Shown: piece after piece, positions 26,327-35,023 of the stretch
How positions within the stretch are numbered: the stretch's first letter is position 1
Layout of the letters: the number at the start of each line of letters is the position of its first letter
Source: Sulfitobacter noctilucae
GTDB taxonomy: Bacteria; Pseudomonadota; Alphaproteobacteria; Rhodobacterales; Rhodobacteraceae
Assembly: GCF_000622365.1 (NCBI RefSeq)
Contig: NZ_JASC01000003.1
Coordinates: 124,001 to 188,000, forward strand
Direction: 5' to 3'
DNA: 64,000 nt
Position numbers and translations under genes: made by a program
The notes under the pieces: model-generated
Seen by the model: the letters and a program-made list of their open reading frames with translations, nothing else
Database searches by the model: none
Told to the model about the DNA's origin: nothing

Positions 26327-28644
26327 TCTGCAGTCAGAAGCGGTGGCTTGTCACCGGACAGCTGGCGCTTTTCGGGATCGAGGATAGTCAGATCCAGCTC
26401 GCCCTTCTTTACGCCAACCTTGACCACACCGCCTTTGGCCAGTTTGCCGAACAACAGCTCTTCGGCCAAAGGCTTCTTGATGTACTCCTGAATAACGCGG
26501 CCCAGGGGGCGCGCACCCATTTTGTCATCATAGCCCTTGTCCGCGATCCACTCTGCTGCCTTCGCGCTCAGTTCAAACGTCACATTGCGATCCATCAACT
26601 GGGCCTCAAGCTGCAGCACAAACTTCTCGACCACTTTCAGGATCACCTCTTTCGGCAGAGCCGAGAAGCTGATCACCGCATCCAGACGGTTGCGGAACTC
26701 CGGCGTGAATGTCCGCTCGATCGCGGCTTTATCCTCGCCTGTGCGGCGGTCGCGGCCAAAGCCGACGGCTTCTTTTGCCTGTTCGGATGCACCGGCGTTC
26801 GACGTCATGATGATCACGACATTGCGGAAATCAACGGTGCGTCCGTTGTGATCTGTGAGCTTACCGTGGTCCATGACCTGCAGCAGGATGTTGTAGACAT
26901 CCGGATGCGCCTTTTCCATTTCGTCCAGCAGCAGAACACAATGTGGATGCTGATCCACACCATCGGTCAGCATGCCACCCTGATCAAAGCCAACATAGCC
27001 GGGAGGGGCACCGATCAGACGTGAAACGGCGTGTTTCTCCATGTATTCCGACATATCAAAGCGCAGCAATTCGACACCCAGCGTATCGGCAAGCTGTTTG
27101 GCAACTTCGGTTTTACCCACGCCAGTAGGACCGGCGAAGAGGTAGTTGCCGATGGGCTTTTCAGGCTCACGCAGGCCCGCGCGCGCCAGCTTGATCGCTG
27201 AAGACAGGGCATCGATTGCATCATCCTGGCCAAACACCACCCGCTTCAGCGACGCTTCAAGATCTTTCAGCACGACAACGTCGTCCTTGCTGACCGTCTT
27301 GGGCGGAATACGTGCGATCTTGGCGACCACAGCTTCGACCTCTTTGGTGCCGATCGTCTTGCGACGCTTGGACGCGGCGATCAGGTGCTGCGCAGCACCG
27401 GCTTCATCAATCACGTCAATCGCGCTGTCAGGCAGTTTGCGGTCGTTGATATAGCGCGAGGCCAGTTCGACAGAGGTCTTGATTGCATCGGAGGTATATT
27501 TCACCCCGTGATGTTCCTCAAAGTAAGGCTTCAGACCTTTCAGGATCTTCTGTGCGTCTTCCACCGAAGGCTCGTTCACGTCGATCTTCTGGAACCGGCG
27601 GCTAAGTGCACGGTCCTTTTCGAAATGCTGACGGAATTCTTTGTAGGTGGTAGAGCCCATGGTGCGCAGCTTGCCGCCCGCAAGAGCGGGTTTCAGCAGG
27701 TTTGACGCATCCATTGCGCCACCGGAAGTCGCGCCAGCACCGATCACTGTGTGAATCTCGTCGATGAAGAGAACCGCATCTTCGTGGTCTTCCAGTTCGG
27801 TGACCACAGCTTTCAGCCGCTCTTCGAAATCGCCACGGTAGCGTGTGCCAGCCAGCAGAGCACCCATGTCGAGCGAGAAAATTGTCGTATTTTCCAGCAC
27901 TTCTGGCGTTTCGCCGGCGACGATCTTGCGTGCCAAGCCCTCTGCGATGGCGGTCTTCCCGACACCCGGATCGCCAACCAACAGCGGATTGTTCTTGCGG
28001 CGGCGGCACAGCACTTGAATGCACCGCTCCACTTCGCTGTCGCGGCCGATCAGGGGGTCAATGTCGCCTTCGCGGGATTTGGCGTTCAAGTCCACGCAGT
28101 ATTTCTCAAGCGCGGTCTCTTTCTTGTCGCCTTCTGTAACGCCTTGCGCTTCTTCTTCATGCTCCGGGGCACCGGCCACGGGCCGCGCTTCGCCATAGGC
28201 AGGATCTTTGGCAACGCCATGCGCGATATAGTTGACCGCGTCGTAACGGGTCATTTCCTGCTCTTGCAGGAAGTAGGCCGCGTTGCTTTCGCGTTCTGCA
28301 AAGATGGCGACAAGCACGTTGGCACCGGTCACTTCGGTCCGGCCGGACGATTGCACATGGATCGCCGCGCGCTGGATCACGCGCTGGAAGGCCGCCGTGG
28401 GCACAGCTTCGGATCCGTCGACGTCAGTCACCAGATTACTAAGGTCTTCGTCGACGAATTCGGCGAGCGTGTCACGCAGCTCGTCCACATCGACAGAGCA
28501 GGCTTTCATCACCTGCACCGCGTCGGGTTCGTCAATCAGTGCCAGAAGCAGATGTTCCAGCGTTGCGAATTCATGTCTGCGTGCATTGGCCAGCGCCAAT
28601 GCGGAATGAATTGCCTGCTCAAGTGTGGTCGAGAATGAAGGCAC
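26323..28644 (-). CDS. clpA: ATP-dependent Clp protease unfoldase ClpA
   Basis: ClpA unfolds proteins and feeds them to the ClpP peptidase. The 773 residues have the double Clp N-domain (about 1-145), AAA+ module D1 with Walker A GDPGVGKTAIAEGLA and Walker B VLFIDEIHTVIGAG, and D2 with Walker A GPTGVGKTEVAKQLA and Walker B VLLLDEMEKAH. The start is GTG with AAGGAG eight bases upstream. clpS, usually next to clpA in related bacteria, is not between this gene and gloB. The downstream M23 gene is coupled to it by an ATGA overlap. Confidence 0.96.
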   Translation of the reverse strand: MPSFSTTLEQAIHSALALANARRHEFATLEHLLLALIDEPDAVQVMKACSVDVDELRDTLAEFVDEDLSNLVTDVDGSEAVPTAAFQRVIQRAAIHVQSSGRTEVTGANVLVAIFAERESNAAYFLQEQEMTRYDAVNYIAHGVAKDPAYGEARPVAGAPEHEEEAQGVTEGDKKETALEKYCVDLNAKSREGDIDPLIGRDSEVERCIQVLCRRRKNNPLLVGDPGVGKTAIAEGLARKIVAGETPEVLENTTIFSLDMGALLAGTRYRGDFEERLKAVVTELEDHEDAVLFIDEIHTVIGAGATSGGAMDASNLLKPALAGGKLRTMGSTTYKEFRQHFEKDRALSRRFQKIDVNEPSVEDAQKILKGLKPYFEEHHGVKYTSDAIKTSVELASRYINDRKLPDSAIDVIDEAGAAQHLIAASKRRKTIGTKEVEAVVAKIARIPPKTVSKDDVVVLKDLEASLKRVVFGQDDAIDALSSAIKLARAGLREPEKPIGNYLFAGPTGVGKTEVAKQLADTLGVELLRFDMSEYMEKHAVSRLIGAPPGYVGFDQGGMLTDGVDQHPHCVLLLDEMEKAHPDVYNILLQVMDHGKLTDHNGRTVDFRNVVIIMTSNAGASEQAKEAVGFGRDRRTGEDKAAIERTFTPEFRNRLDAVISFSALPKEVILKVVEKFVLQLEAQLMDRNVTFELSAKAAEWIADKGYDDKMGARPLGRVIQEYIKKPLAEELLFGKLAKGGVVKVGVKKGELDLTILDPEKRQLSGDKPPLLTAE

Positions 28645-28818
28645 GCTCGTGCTCCTTATCCTTGGGGCCGGTGAGGGGGCTGCGGGATAACAGTGCCCTC
28701 GACCAGCTATGGCCTCTTATCGTTAGAGTTTGGTTGATACGGGGCAGTCTTCAAGCATTTTCTTAAAAAAGATGATCACAATTCCCAGTATCGCCGTGTT
28801 TTGCCACATATGTCGCAG

Positions 28819-29586
28819 TCAGAAGTTGTCCTTGCGCTTGCGGATTTCTGCAAAGACGTCTGCGTCGGTGGCGGTTTGCATCCCTAGGTTGCTGCGGATG
28901 CCCGTATCGCCGGGGCGCAAGAAGGGATTTGTGTCAAGCTCGGTTGAGAGTGTCGATGGCACGGTCGGCTGGCCCTTTTCGCGGGCGGCGCTGATCGCCT
29001 TGGACCTTGATATAAGAGCAGGATTATCCGGATCAATGGTCAGGGCGAATTTCGCGTTGGATGCCGTATACTCATGGCCAGAGCAAATCACTGTCTCCGC
29101 CGGCAGGGCCATCAATTTTTGCATGCTGTCCCACATCTGGGCCGGTGTGCCTTCGAACAGGCGACCACACCCCAGCGCCATCAGGCTATCCGCAGTGAAA
29201 CAAACCTCTGCGTCAGGTACATAAAAGGCGATGTGGTTGATCGTATGGCCGGAGACGTCAAAGATTTCCGCCTTCAACGCGCCGAGGGTCACGGTATCGC
29301 CCTCTGACACAGCAATATCAAGGTCGGGCAAGCGACCTGCGTCGGCCTTCGCACCAACAACCTCAGCTGGGTATTCGGCAAGTACCTCGTCCAGACCCTG
29401 TACGTGATCGGGGTGGTGATGGGTCAGCCATACTTGTGTGAGCGTCCACCCTTGTTTGGCCAGTTCCGCTTTGATCGGTGCCGCTTCGGGCACGTCAATC
29501 AGAGCGACCGCCCCGCTGGCATGATCGCGCAGCAGAAAGGCATAGTTGTCGGACAAGCAGGGGATGGTGATCAGATCAAAGGGCAT
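28819..29586 (-). CDS. gloB: Hydroxyacylglutathione hydrolase
   Basis: Glyoxalase II hydrolyses S-lactoylglutathione to lactate and glutathione, finishing methylglyoxal detoxification. The 255-residue protein has a metallo-beta-lactamase fold with the metal motif THHHPDHVQG near residue 54, FDVSGHTINHIAF near 109 and CFTADSLMALGCGRLFEG near 130, and the C-terminal glutathione-binding helical domain. I chose the internal ATG at 29586 (MPFDLITIPCLSDNYAFLL) because the 16 residues before it are not conserved. It follows clpA upstream on the same strand and is divergent from the methyltransferase gene. Confidence 0.95.
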   Translation of the reverse strand: MPFDLITIPCLSDNYAFLLRDHASGAVALIDVPEAAPIKAELAKQGWTLTQVWLTHHHPDHVQGLDEVLAEYPAEVVGAKADAGRLPDLDIAVSEGDTVTLGALKAEIFDVSGHTINHIAFYVPDAEVCFTADSLMALGCGRLFEGTPAQMWDSMQKLMALPAETVICSGHEYTASNAKFALTIDPDNPALISRSKAISAAREKGQPTVPSTLSTELDTNPFLRPGDTGIRSNLGMQTATDADVFAEIRKRKDNF

Positions 29587-29647
29587 GGCGCAATCCTGTG
29601 GTGTTGATATGCTGCCATCAGAGTGACACCGCAAAGGCTGGGCTGCA

Positions 29648-30388
29648 ATGCACCTTGATGTGCAGGATCTGCGTAATTTCTATTACCGCAACGCGCTGGG
29701 TCGTGCCGCGCAGAAAAGCCTGCGGGGCCGGCTGCTTGAGTTGTGGCCGGAAGCCAAAGGGCAAACTGTGGTGGGCTTTGGCTTTGCCGCACCTTTGCTG
29801 CGGCCCTACCTTAAGGACGCACGCCGTGTGATTACCCTGATGCCGGGGCCGCAAGGGGTGATGCCCTGGCCTGCAGGCATGCCGAATACCTCCGTGCTGA
29901 CCGAAGAAACACTCTGGCCGATCGAGACAGGCCATGTCGACAAGCTTGTGCTGCTGCACGGGCTTGAAACCTGCGAACGGCAGGCCGATCTGCTTGAGGA
30001 ATGTTGGCGGGTGCTGGGGCCGGGGGGCAAGGCTCTCTTTATCGTGCCCAACCGCGCGGGTCTTTGGGCGCGGCGGGACAAGACGCCCTTCGGCTATGGC
30101 CGACCCTATTCACCGGGGCAATTGGATATGCAGCTGAAAAAGCACCAGTTTTTACCCGAGCGTCATGTCGGAGCGCTTTACCAATGGCCTTCCAACCATC
30201 GCATCTGGATGAAATCGGCGGGCCTGTTCGAGCGGGTGGGCCGCAGCGTTCCCGCAATCTCGGCCGGGGGGGCGTTCATGGTGGAGGCGACCAAGTTGGT
30301 CTATCCGCCCAAAGGCACGCGCGCCCGTGAACGCAAGCGCGTCAGCATATTGGACGGGCTGTCCGAGCCGGCGGTAGGACGGGCGTAG
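29648..30388 (+). CDS. SAM-dependent class I methyltransferase
   Basis: A 246-residue protein with a Rossmann-like methyltransferase core of the type II/UbiE-like class: VVGFGFAAPLLRPYL takes the SAM-binding glycine-loop position near residue 41, LVLLHGLETCERQADLLEECWRVL near 100 resembles the post-I motif, and ALFIVPNRAGLWARRDKTPF near 136 follows. The glycine loop has Phe and Ala instead of the usual second Gly, so SAM binding should be checked. The last 45 residues are basic. The substrate is unknown. It is divergent from gloB with a 61-base gap. Confidence 0.8.
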   Translation: MHLDVQDLRNFYYRNALGRAAQKSLRGRLLELWPEAKGQTVVGFGFAAPLLRPYLKDARRVITLMPGPQGVMPWPAGMPNTSVLTEETLWPIETGHVDKLVLLHGLETCERQADLLEECWRVLGPGGKALFIVPNRAGLWARRDKTPFGYGRPYSPGQLDMQLKKHQFLPERHVGALYQWPSNHRIWMKSAGLFERVGRSVPAISAGGAFMVEATKLVYPPKGTRARERKRVSILDGLSEPAVGRA

Positions 30389-30587
30389 CGGGGCGGTCGC
30401 AGGGGGGGGCCGAACGTCGAGGTATCCGGTTACTTGCCCAATGCGTGATCATCAGTTCGAAAACCTCAGAAGAATTGCATCTAGGATCATGGGGACACGC
30501 CAATGCAAAAGTCCGCTTCTCCTTTCAAACCTACTGGCCTTCCGGCGTTTATCCTTTACGCTCTTATTGGAAAAGGGAGGATTTACC

Positions 30588-31412
30588 ATGAACGATCAAT
30601 CACAAAAGGGACTGGGGAGCGGCTTTCACATTCCGGATCCCACCAATCTGCCGACGCTCAAGGGTAGTGTATCGGATGCGGAATGGGATCTGCGGGTACA
30701 ACTTGCTGCGACCTACCGGCTTTGTGCGTTGCATGGCTGGACGGATTTGGTGTTCACCCATATCTCCGCGCGGTTGCCGGATGAGGAAGGGGAAGAGCGT
30801 TTCCTGATCAATCCCTACGGCATCATGTTCGATGAGATGACTGCGTCTTGTCTTGTCAAAATCGACCTGGAGGGCAACATTTGTCAGGACACGCCGTATT
30901 TCATCAATCCTGCGGGCTTTACCATTCATTCGGCAATCCATGCGGCGCGTGAGAACGCAGGCTGTGTGATCCACGTGCACACGCCTTACGGAGTCGCGGT
31001 TTCTGTGCAGAACGAAGGGTTGCGGCGCTATACGCAGTTTTCGATGATCGTGAACAACGATCTGGCCTATCACGACTACGAAGGTATCGCGTTGGAACTG
31101 GATGAACGCGAGCGGATTGTGAACGATCTGGGCGACAAAAACCTTTTGATGTTGCGCAACCACGGCACACTGACCGTCGGTCCGAATTGTGCAATCGCGT
31201 TTCTGCGGATGTACTTCCTGGAAAACGCCTGCAAGACGCAGATTTTTGCGCAGTCGGCAGGCACGGATAATCTGCACGAAGAATCGCAGGCGATGGCCGA
31301 TACGGTCCAGGCGCAATCGGCGGGGGCATTTCAGCCGGGATCGGGCGACAATTTGGTCTGGCCGGGGTTGATGCGCAAACTCAACCGCAACAATCCGGGC
31401 TATGACCAGTAG
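30588..31412 (+). CDS. Class II aldolase/adducin-family protein
   Basis: A 274-residue member of the class II aldolase/adducin fold. Zinc-ligand histidines are visible in IHVHTPYGVAV near residue 128 and LMLRNHGTLTVG near 188, and FTHISARLPDEEGEERFLINPYG near 57 holds the substrate-loop pattern. Family enzymes are aldolases or epimerases such as L-fuculose-phosphate aldolase; no substrate can be assigned here and some members are non-enzymatic. AAAAGGGAGG lies before the ATG at 30588. It stands alone between the methyltransferase and the acidic-protein pair. Confidence 0.88.
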   Translation: MNDQSQKGLGSGFHIPDPTNLPTLKGSVSDAEWDLRVQLAATYRLCALHGWTDLVFTHISARLPDEEGEERFLINPYGIMFDEMTASCLVKIDLEGNICQDTPYFINPAGFTIHSAIHAARENAGCVIHVHTPYGVAVSVQNEGLRRYTQFSMIVNNDLAYHDYEGIALELDERERIVNDLGDKNLLMLRNHGTLTVGPNCAIAFLRMYFLENACKTQIFAQSAGTDNLHEESQAMADTVQAQSAGAFQPGSGDNLVWPGLMRKLNRNNPGYDQ

Positions 31413-31430
31413 AAGCTGCCGCGTCTAAGG

Positions 31431-32342
31431 TCAGCCGGCAAGCACAGCACTTGTCACGCTGAGGATCTCGCGGTTCGACGCGATCATGGGTTCTTCGTTC
31501 AGGTCATCGAGCCGGGATAAGGTGGAGCCGTCGAATTCAGTGAAGCGTGTGCCCTGATCCAGTAGGGCCAACCGCTCCACGTCGACATCGGTGTCTACAC
31601 CTTCGGCGATGGCCTGCGCTTGTGCGGCTGTCAGCCCCATAACGTCCGGCCCTGCGAGCAGCACCAGCGTATAACGCGAGATGAAGTCGGTCGCGCCGCC
31701 GCCGGCTCCGCTTTCGACTTGGATCAAATGGAGATTGCCCTCAACCGATGGGTCCACTTCGATCACCACAGCATCATCAGTGTCTGACACGTCAATCTGG
31801 CTTCCGGGACGCGATCCTGCTGGTAGGTTGTCGATACCTGCTTGGGTCACTTGCAGCGTCACTTCGTCAGCATCAATGTCTTCAGTATCGGTTTCCTCAA
31901 AGATGATGTCAGGAACGGCATCACCGGCTAAATTAGGGCGGGTCTCGACCAGATCGCCAAAAACGGGATCGCCCATGGATACATCGCTGTTCAGGCCAAT
32001 GGTGATTACATCCGCGCCTGCACCGGGGGTGATTTCATAGCGGTCCTCTGTCTGCGCCACCGTGATCGTGTCGTCCTGGCTGGACCCCGCAACCGCGAAC
32101 ACGCCCGCGTTTTCGGTTTCCGTCACATCAGGGCTGGTGATAACGCCGTCCGTTTCCATGCTGACTGCCTCTGCGGCATCGAGCACAGGGGTTTCATCCT
32201 CTGACGGTGCATCGGTGATCGGCGTTTCCGGTAATAGCCCGTCATCATCGGGTGCTACATCGTCCACGTCGTCCAGATCATTCGCAATCGGAATGGCAAT
32301 CAGGCCAAGGGCCAAGAGCGGCACAAGCAGCATTTCCAGCAT
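31431..32342 (-). CDS. Acidic exported or membrane-anchored protein, member 1 of a pair
   Basis: I recognise no family. The 303-residue protein has a hydrophobic N-terminal helix (MLEMLLVPLLALGLIAIPIA), immediately followed by an Asp-rich stretch (NDLDDVDDVAPDDDG) that is typical of exported roseobacter proteins that end in calcium-binding domains. The remainder is strongly acidic and beta-rich. The C-terminal segments VVIEVDPSVEGNLHLIQVES and GLTAAQAQAIAEGVD match the neighbouring protein, showing they are paralogues. AAAGGGA lies six bases before the start. No secretion system is adjacent. Confidence 0.75.
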   Translation of the reverse strand: MLEMLLVPLLALGLIAIPIANDLDDVDDVAPDDDGLLPETPITDAPSEDETPVLDAAEAVSMETDGVITSPDVTETENAGVFAVAGSSQDDTITVAQTEDRYEITPGAGADVITIGLNSDVSMGDPVFGDLVETRPNLAGDAVPDIIFEETDTEDIDADEVTLQVTQAGIDNLPAGSRPGSQIDVSDTDDAVVIEVDPSVEGNLHLIQVESGAGGGATDFISRYTLVLLAGPDVMGLTAAQAQAIAEGVDTDVDVERLALLDQGTRFTEFDGSTLSRLDDLNEEPMIASNREILSVTSAVLAG

Positions 32343-32405
32343 TTCAGTCCCTTTCCGGATAGCAGATCAGTGACCGATCTAGGTTAACAAAGCCCTAGCG
32401 TCTGA

Positions 32406-34094
32406 CTAGAAGCCAAAGAACGCGGGGTTCAGGCCTGCGTTGGAGATGATGGTGTTTATGTCATCTTCTTCCGCATCAGGGTCAGAGCCATTGCCTCCGG
32501 TGGTTGTCATACCGCTGCCCGCGCCTTGGTCCGCGGTGTCATCATGCGATGAAATAGATGCCCATTCGATATTAGCAGTGATCTGCGGGTTGTCGTTGAT
32601 GAAATTCTTGAGCCATATCTCATTCCCGTCGCCCGTTGAGGTGCTTTCGACCAAGTCGTCGCCAAGATAGATCTCCGCAAGGACGTTCGCTGTGGAAATG
32701 CGAGCTAGTCCCTGGTTCGCGATCTGGTCAACTTCAGTTGCAGAGAGGCCCGTCTGTGTCGATGCGGTCTGGACAATAAACGCACGTTTCGTAGAGACAC
32801 TATCGCTGCCGTCTACATCGTCGCCCTCATGGAAGAACAAGTGGAAAGCACCGTTTGCGTTTTGGTTGAACTCGAAATGCAAAGTATCATTTGGGTTCGT
32901 CAAACCGACCTCGGCTACATGCATGCCGACATCATTGCCGTTGACTTCGATGGTGATGTCAGTGCTGTTGTCGAAGGCTCTGGTCAACAGGTGTTCGGTC
33001 ACGAACGTACCATCCGCGGCTTCGAATGTCTGTGTGTCAATTGAGTTCAACCCCATTGCGGTGCTCTCAATCTGGCTGTTCAGTCCTGCTGTCACGGTGA
33101 TAGTCTGGACGTTGTATTCGATCGCAAAGGTGTGCTCATCATCATAGCCAACGTCGATCGCATTCGGTGCGTCTGGTGCAGTAACCGTGAAAGCCGGGCT
33201 TTCGCCGGAGGCGCTTTGATCTTGCTCAGACAGGACCAGATTATCGGATATTTCGGTTCCATCCTCGCCTCGCACCGTTACCAGATTGACCGGCTGACGG
33301 GCCTCTTCGGCCGCGATTTCATCCAGAATACGCTGCGCTTCCAACTCGTCGGCAATCACTAGCGGATCGCGGAATTCTTCGCCCATCGGGGGACCAGGCA
33401 CATCGTCGTCGGACCCGTCTTCAGCGTAGCCGTTGCCAAATGTCTCAATGCCCAGCCCGGTCACAAAGTCACGATACACAGCAGAGGCCTCGTCGATGGG
33501 CTGTGCGGTATCCAATCCCTCGAGGAATTCCGCAATCTGCGCGTTGGTCTCTTCATCAACCTCGCCAATCGGCACATAGGCCCGGATCAGATTGTTACGC
33601 GTGGTTGTGTCGTATTCCTTCTCCTCCTCCGGCTCATCGGCATCGGCAGGCTCATCCGCACCAGCATCGGCATCGGCGATGGACTCGGGCGTCTCGGCTG
33701 ATGTGTTCTCAAGCGAGAGGATTTCGATGCCGAGTCCCGTCACAAAGTCTCGGTAAGCACTTGCAGCTTCATCAATGGGCTGCCCCGGATCCAATGCATC
33801 AAGGAAATCAGCAATCTGTGCGTCGGTCTCTTCATCAAGCTCGCCAGTCGGCACGTATCCCTGAATCAGTGAGTTGCGCGTCGTGTTATCGTACTCTTGC
33901 ACTTCGTCCTCGGCAAGATCGTCAGAGAACCCGCTGGCCGCATCAAGAAAATCAGCACCTTGGAGATCAAGATCTGTCGTGATCTCTTGGTCCTGGCCAT
34001 CATCGATCTGATCCGGATCAACGTCGTCATCACCACCGGTGAAAGCGACGGCCAGGCCGACCGAAAACAGAGACAACAATCCTATGGCAAACAT
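32406..34094 (-). CDS. Acidic exported or membrane-anchored protein with 60-residue duplication, member 2
   Basis: I recognise no family. The 562-residue protein starts with a hydrophobic helix (MFAIGLLSLFSVGLAVAF) and an Asp-rich segment, as in its neighbour. Residues about 66-125 and 159-218 are two copies of a 60-residue acidic module that agree at 43 of 60 positions, joined by a low-complexity EPADADEPEEEKE linker. The C-terminal half has beta-type segments (LHFEFNQNANGAFHLFFHEG, TGLSATEVDQIANQGLA) that align with the paralogue. I chose the ATG at 34094 because GAGGA lies eight bases before it; upstream ATGs at 34103 and 34109 are poorly spaced. Confidence 0.75.
   Translation of the reverse strand: MFAIGLLSLFSVGLAVAFTGGDDDVDPDQIDDGQDQEITTDLDLQGADFLDAASGFSDDLAEDEVQEYDNTTRNSLIQGYVPTGELDEETDAQIADFLDALDPGQPIDEAASAYRDFVTGLGIEILSLENTSAETPESIADADAGADEPADADEPEEEKEYDTTTRNNLIRAYVPIGEVDEETNAQIAEFLEGLDTAQPIDEASAVYRDFVTGLGIETFGNGYAEDGSDDDVPGPPMGEEFRDPLVIADELEAQRILDEIAAEEARQPVNLVTVRGEDGTEISDNLVLSEQDQSASGESPAFTVTAPDAPNAIDVGYDDEHTFAIEYNVQTITVTAGLNSQIESTAMGLNSIDTQTFEAADGTFVTEHLLTRAFDNSTDITIEVNGNDVGMHVAEVGLTNPNDTLHFEFNQNANGAFHLFFHEGDDVDGSDSVSTKRAFIVQTASTQTGLSATEVDQIANQGLARISTANVLAEIYLGDDLVESTSTGDGNEIWLKNFINDNPQITANIEWASISSHDDTADQGAGSGMTTTGGNGSDPDAEEDDINTIISNAGLNPAFFGF
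33441..33620 (-). repeat. Internal module, copy B, of the acidic protein
   Basis: Encodes the 60 residues starting KEYDTTTRNNLIRAYVPIGE. It matches copy A at 43 of 60 positions, with differences mostly conservative (Asn/Asp, Glu/Asp, Leu/Val). No known domain is recognised. Confidence 0.85.
33720..33899 (-). repeat. Internal module, copy A, of the acidic protein
   Basis: Encodes the 60 residues starting QEYDNTTRNSLIQGYVPTGE, ending RDFVTGLGIEI. Copies A and B are separated by a 33-residue acidic, proline-containing linker. The duplication is within one reading frame, which suggests a tandem structural unit. Confidence 0.85.
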
Positions 34095-34462
34095 GCTGCA
34101 CATCCTCATCTGAACGGCCCGGTACGAACGAGGGCCCCTTGCTTAATTTTTATGTGTTCTGACGGGGAAAAGGGGCCTGAGTAGGGCGAATACGGGCAAC
34201 GATAAGGCAAGAATCGTATCTTTGTTTCGCATAAACATCGTAGGGTGCCACAATTCAGGTGGTTGTCCCTTCGGTATCGGGGTGCCTAGTAAATATACTT
34301 ACAGCGGGTCACATCACTGCACGTTACTGTGTTGCGGCCCTCGAAACGCTCTGCTAAACGGCCCCTGATTTAGACGTCTTGAACCTTTTTCAAGCCGCGC
34401 CAACGAACCGGTGACGCGACTTACTATTCGTGTATCCGGCCTGATTGAATGAGAGGATGGAC
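34095..34462. other. Intergenic region upstream of the ATP synthase operon
   Basis: This 368-base region separates the acidic-protein gene and atpH, which diverge. It must hold promoters for both, but no sigma-70 pair is convincing. It contains an 8-base inverted repeat GGCCCCTT-N29-AAGGGGCC (34133-34177) and a small stem loop CTTGAA-CCTTT-TTCAAG (34378-34394), about 70 bases before atpH. No gene or tRNA is visible. Confidence 0.6.
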
Positions 34463-35023
34463 GTGTCCGAAACAGCTTCGATTTCCACCGGCATTGCACA
34501 GCGCTATGCGTCTGCGGTCTATGAGATCGCCAAAGACGGCAAAGCAGTCAAAGCCATCGAGACCGATCTTGATGCATTGCAAGGCGCGCTGAATGACAGC
34601 GAAGACTTTCGCAACCTGATCCATTCCCCGATCTATACCCGCGATGAACAGGGTGCCGCGATTACCGCGCTGGCCAAGAAGATGAAGCTGTCGGAAACGA
34701 TGGCCAACACGCTTTCGCTGATGGCCGCCAAACGCCGCTTGTTTGTCCTGCCTGCGCTGGTACAGACCCTGCGCGACACAATTGCTGCCGACAAGGGCGA
34801 GGTCACCGCCGAGGTGGTGTCTGCCAAAGCGCTAACCAAGGCGCAGTCGGACAAGCTGGCCAAATCGCTTAAGGCAAGCACAGGCAAAACCGTTTCACTA
34901 CAAACCTCCGTGGATGAGTCACTCATCGGCGGGCTTATCGTCAAAGTGGGCTCCAAGATGATCGACACGTCGATCCGCTCGAAGCTCAATTCCCTCCAGA
35001 ATGCAATGAAAGAGGTCGGATAA
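34463..35023 (+). CDS. atpH: ATP synthase F1 delta subunit
   Basis: The delta subunit sits on top of F1 and connects it to the peripheral stalk. The predicted 186 residues begin SETASISTGIAQRYASAVY and contain the conserved helical block FRNLIHSPIYTRDEQGAAI and the C-terminal DESLIGGLIVKVGSKMIDTS. I chose GTG at 34463 with AGAGGA five bases upstream and normal length; an ATG at 34457 is too close to that site. First gene of the atpHAGDC operon; the atpA ATG follows its stop directly. The F0 genes are not in the window. Confidence 0.95.
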   Translation: MSETASISTGIAQRYASAVYEIAKDGKAVKAIETDLDALQGALNDSEDFRNLIHSPIYTRDEQGAAITALAKKMKLSETMANTLSLMAAKRRLFVLPALVQTLRDTIAADKGEVTAEVVSAKALTKAQSDKLAKSLKASTGKTVSLQTSVDESLIGGLIVKVGSKMIDTSIRSKLNSLQNAMKEVG

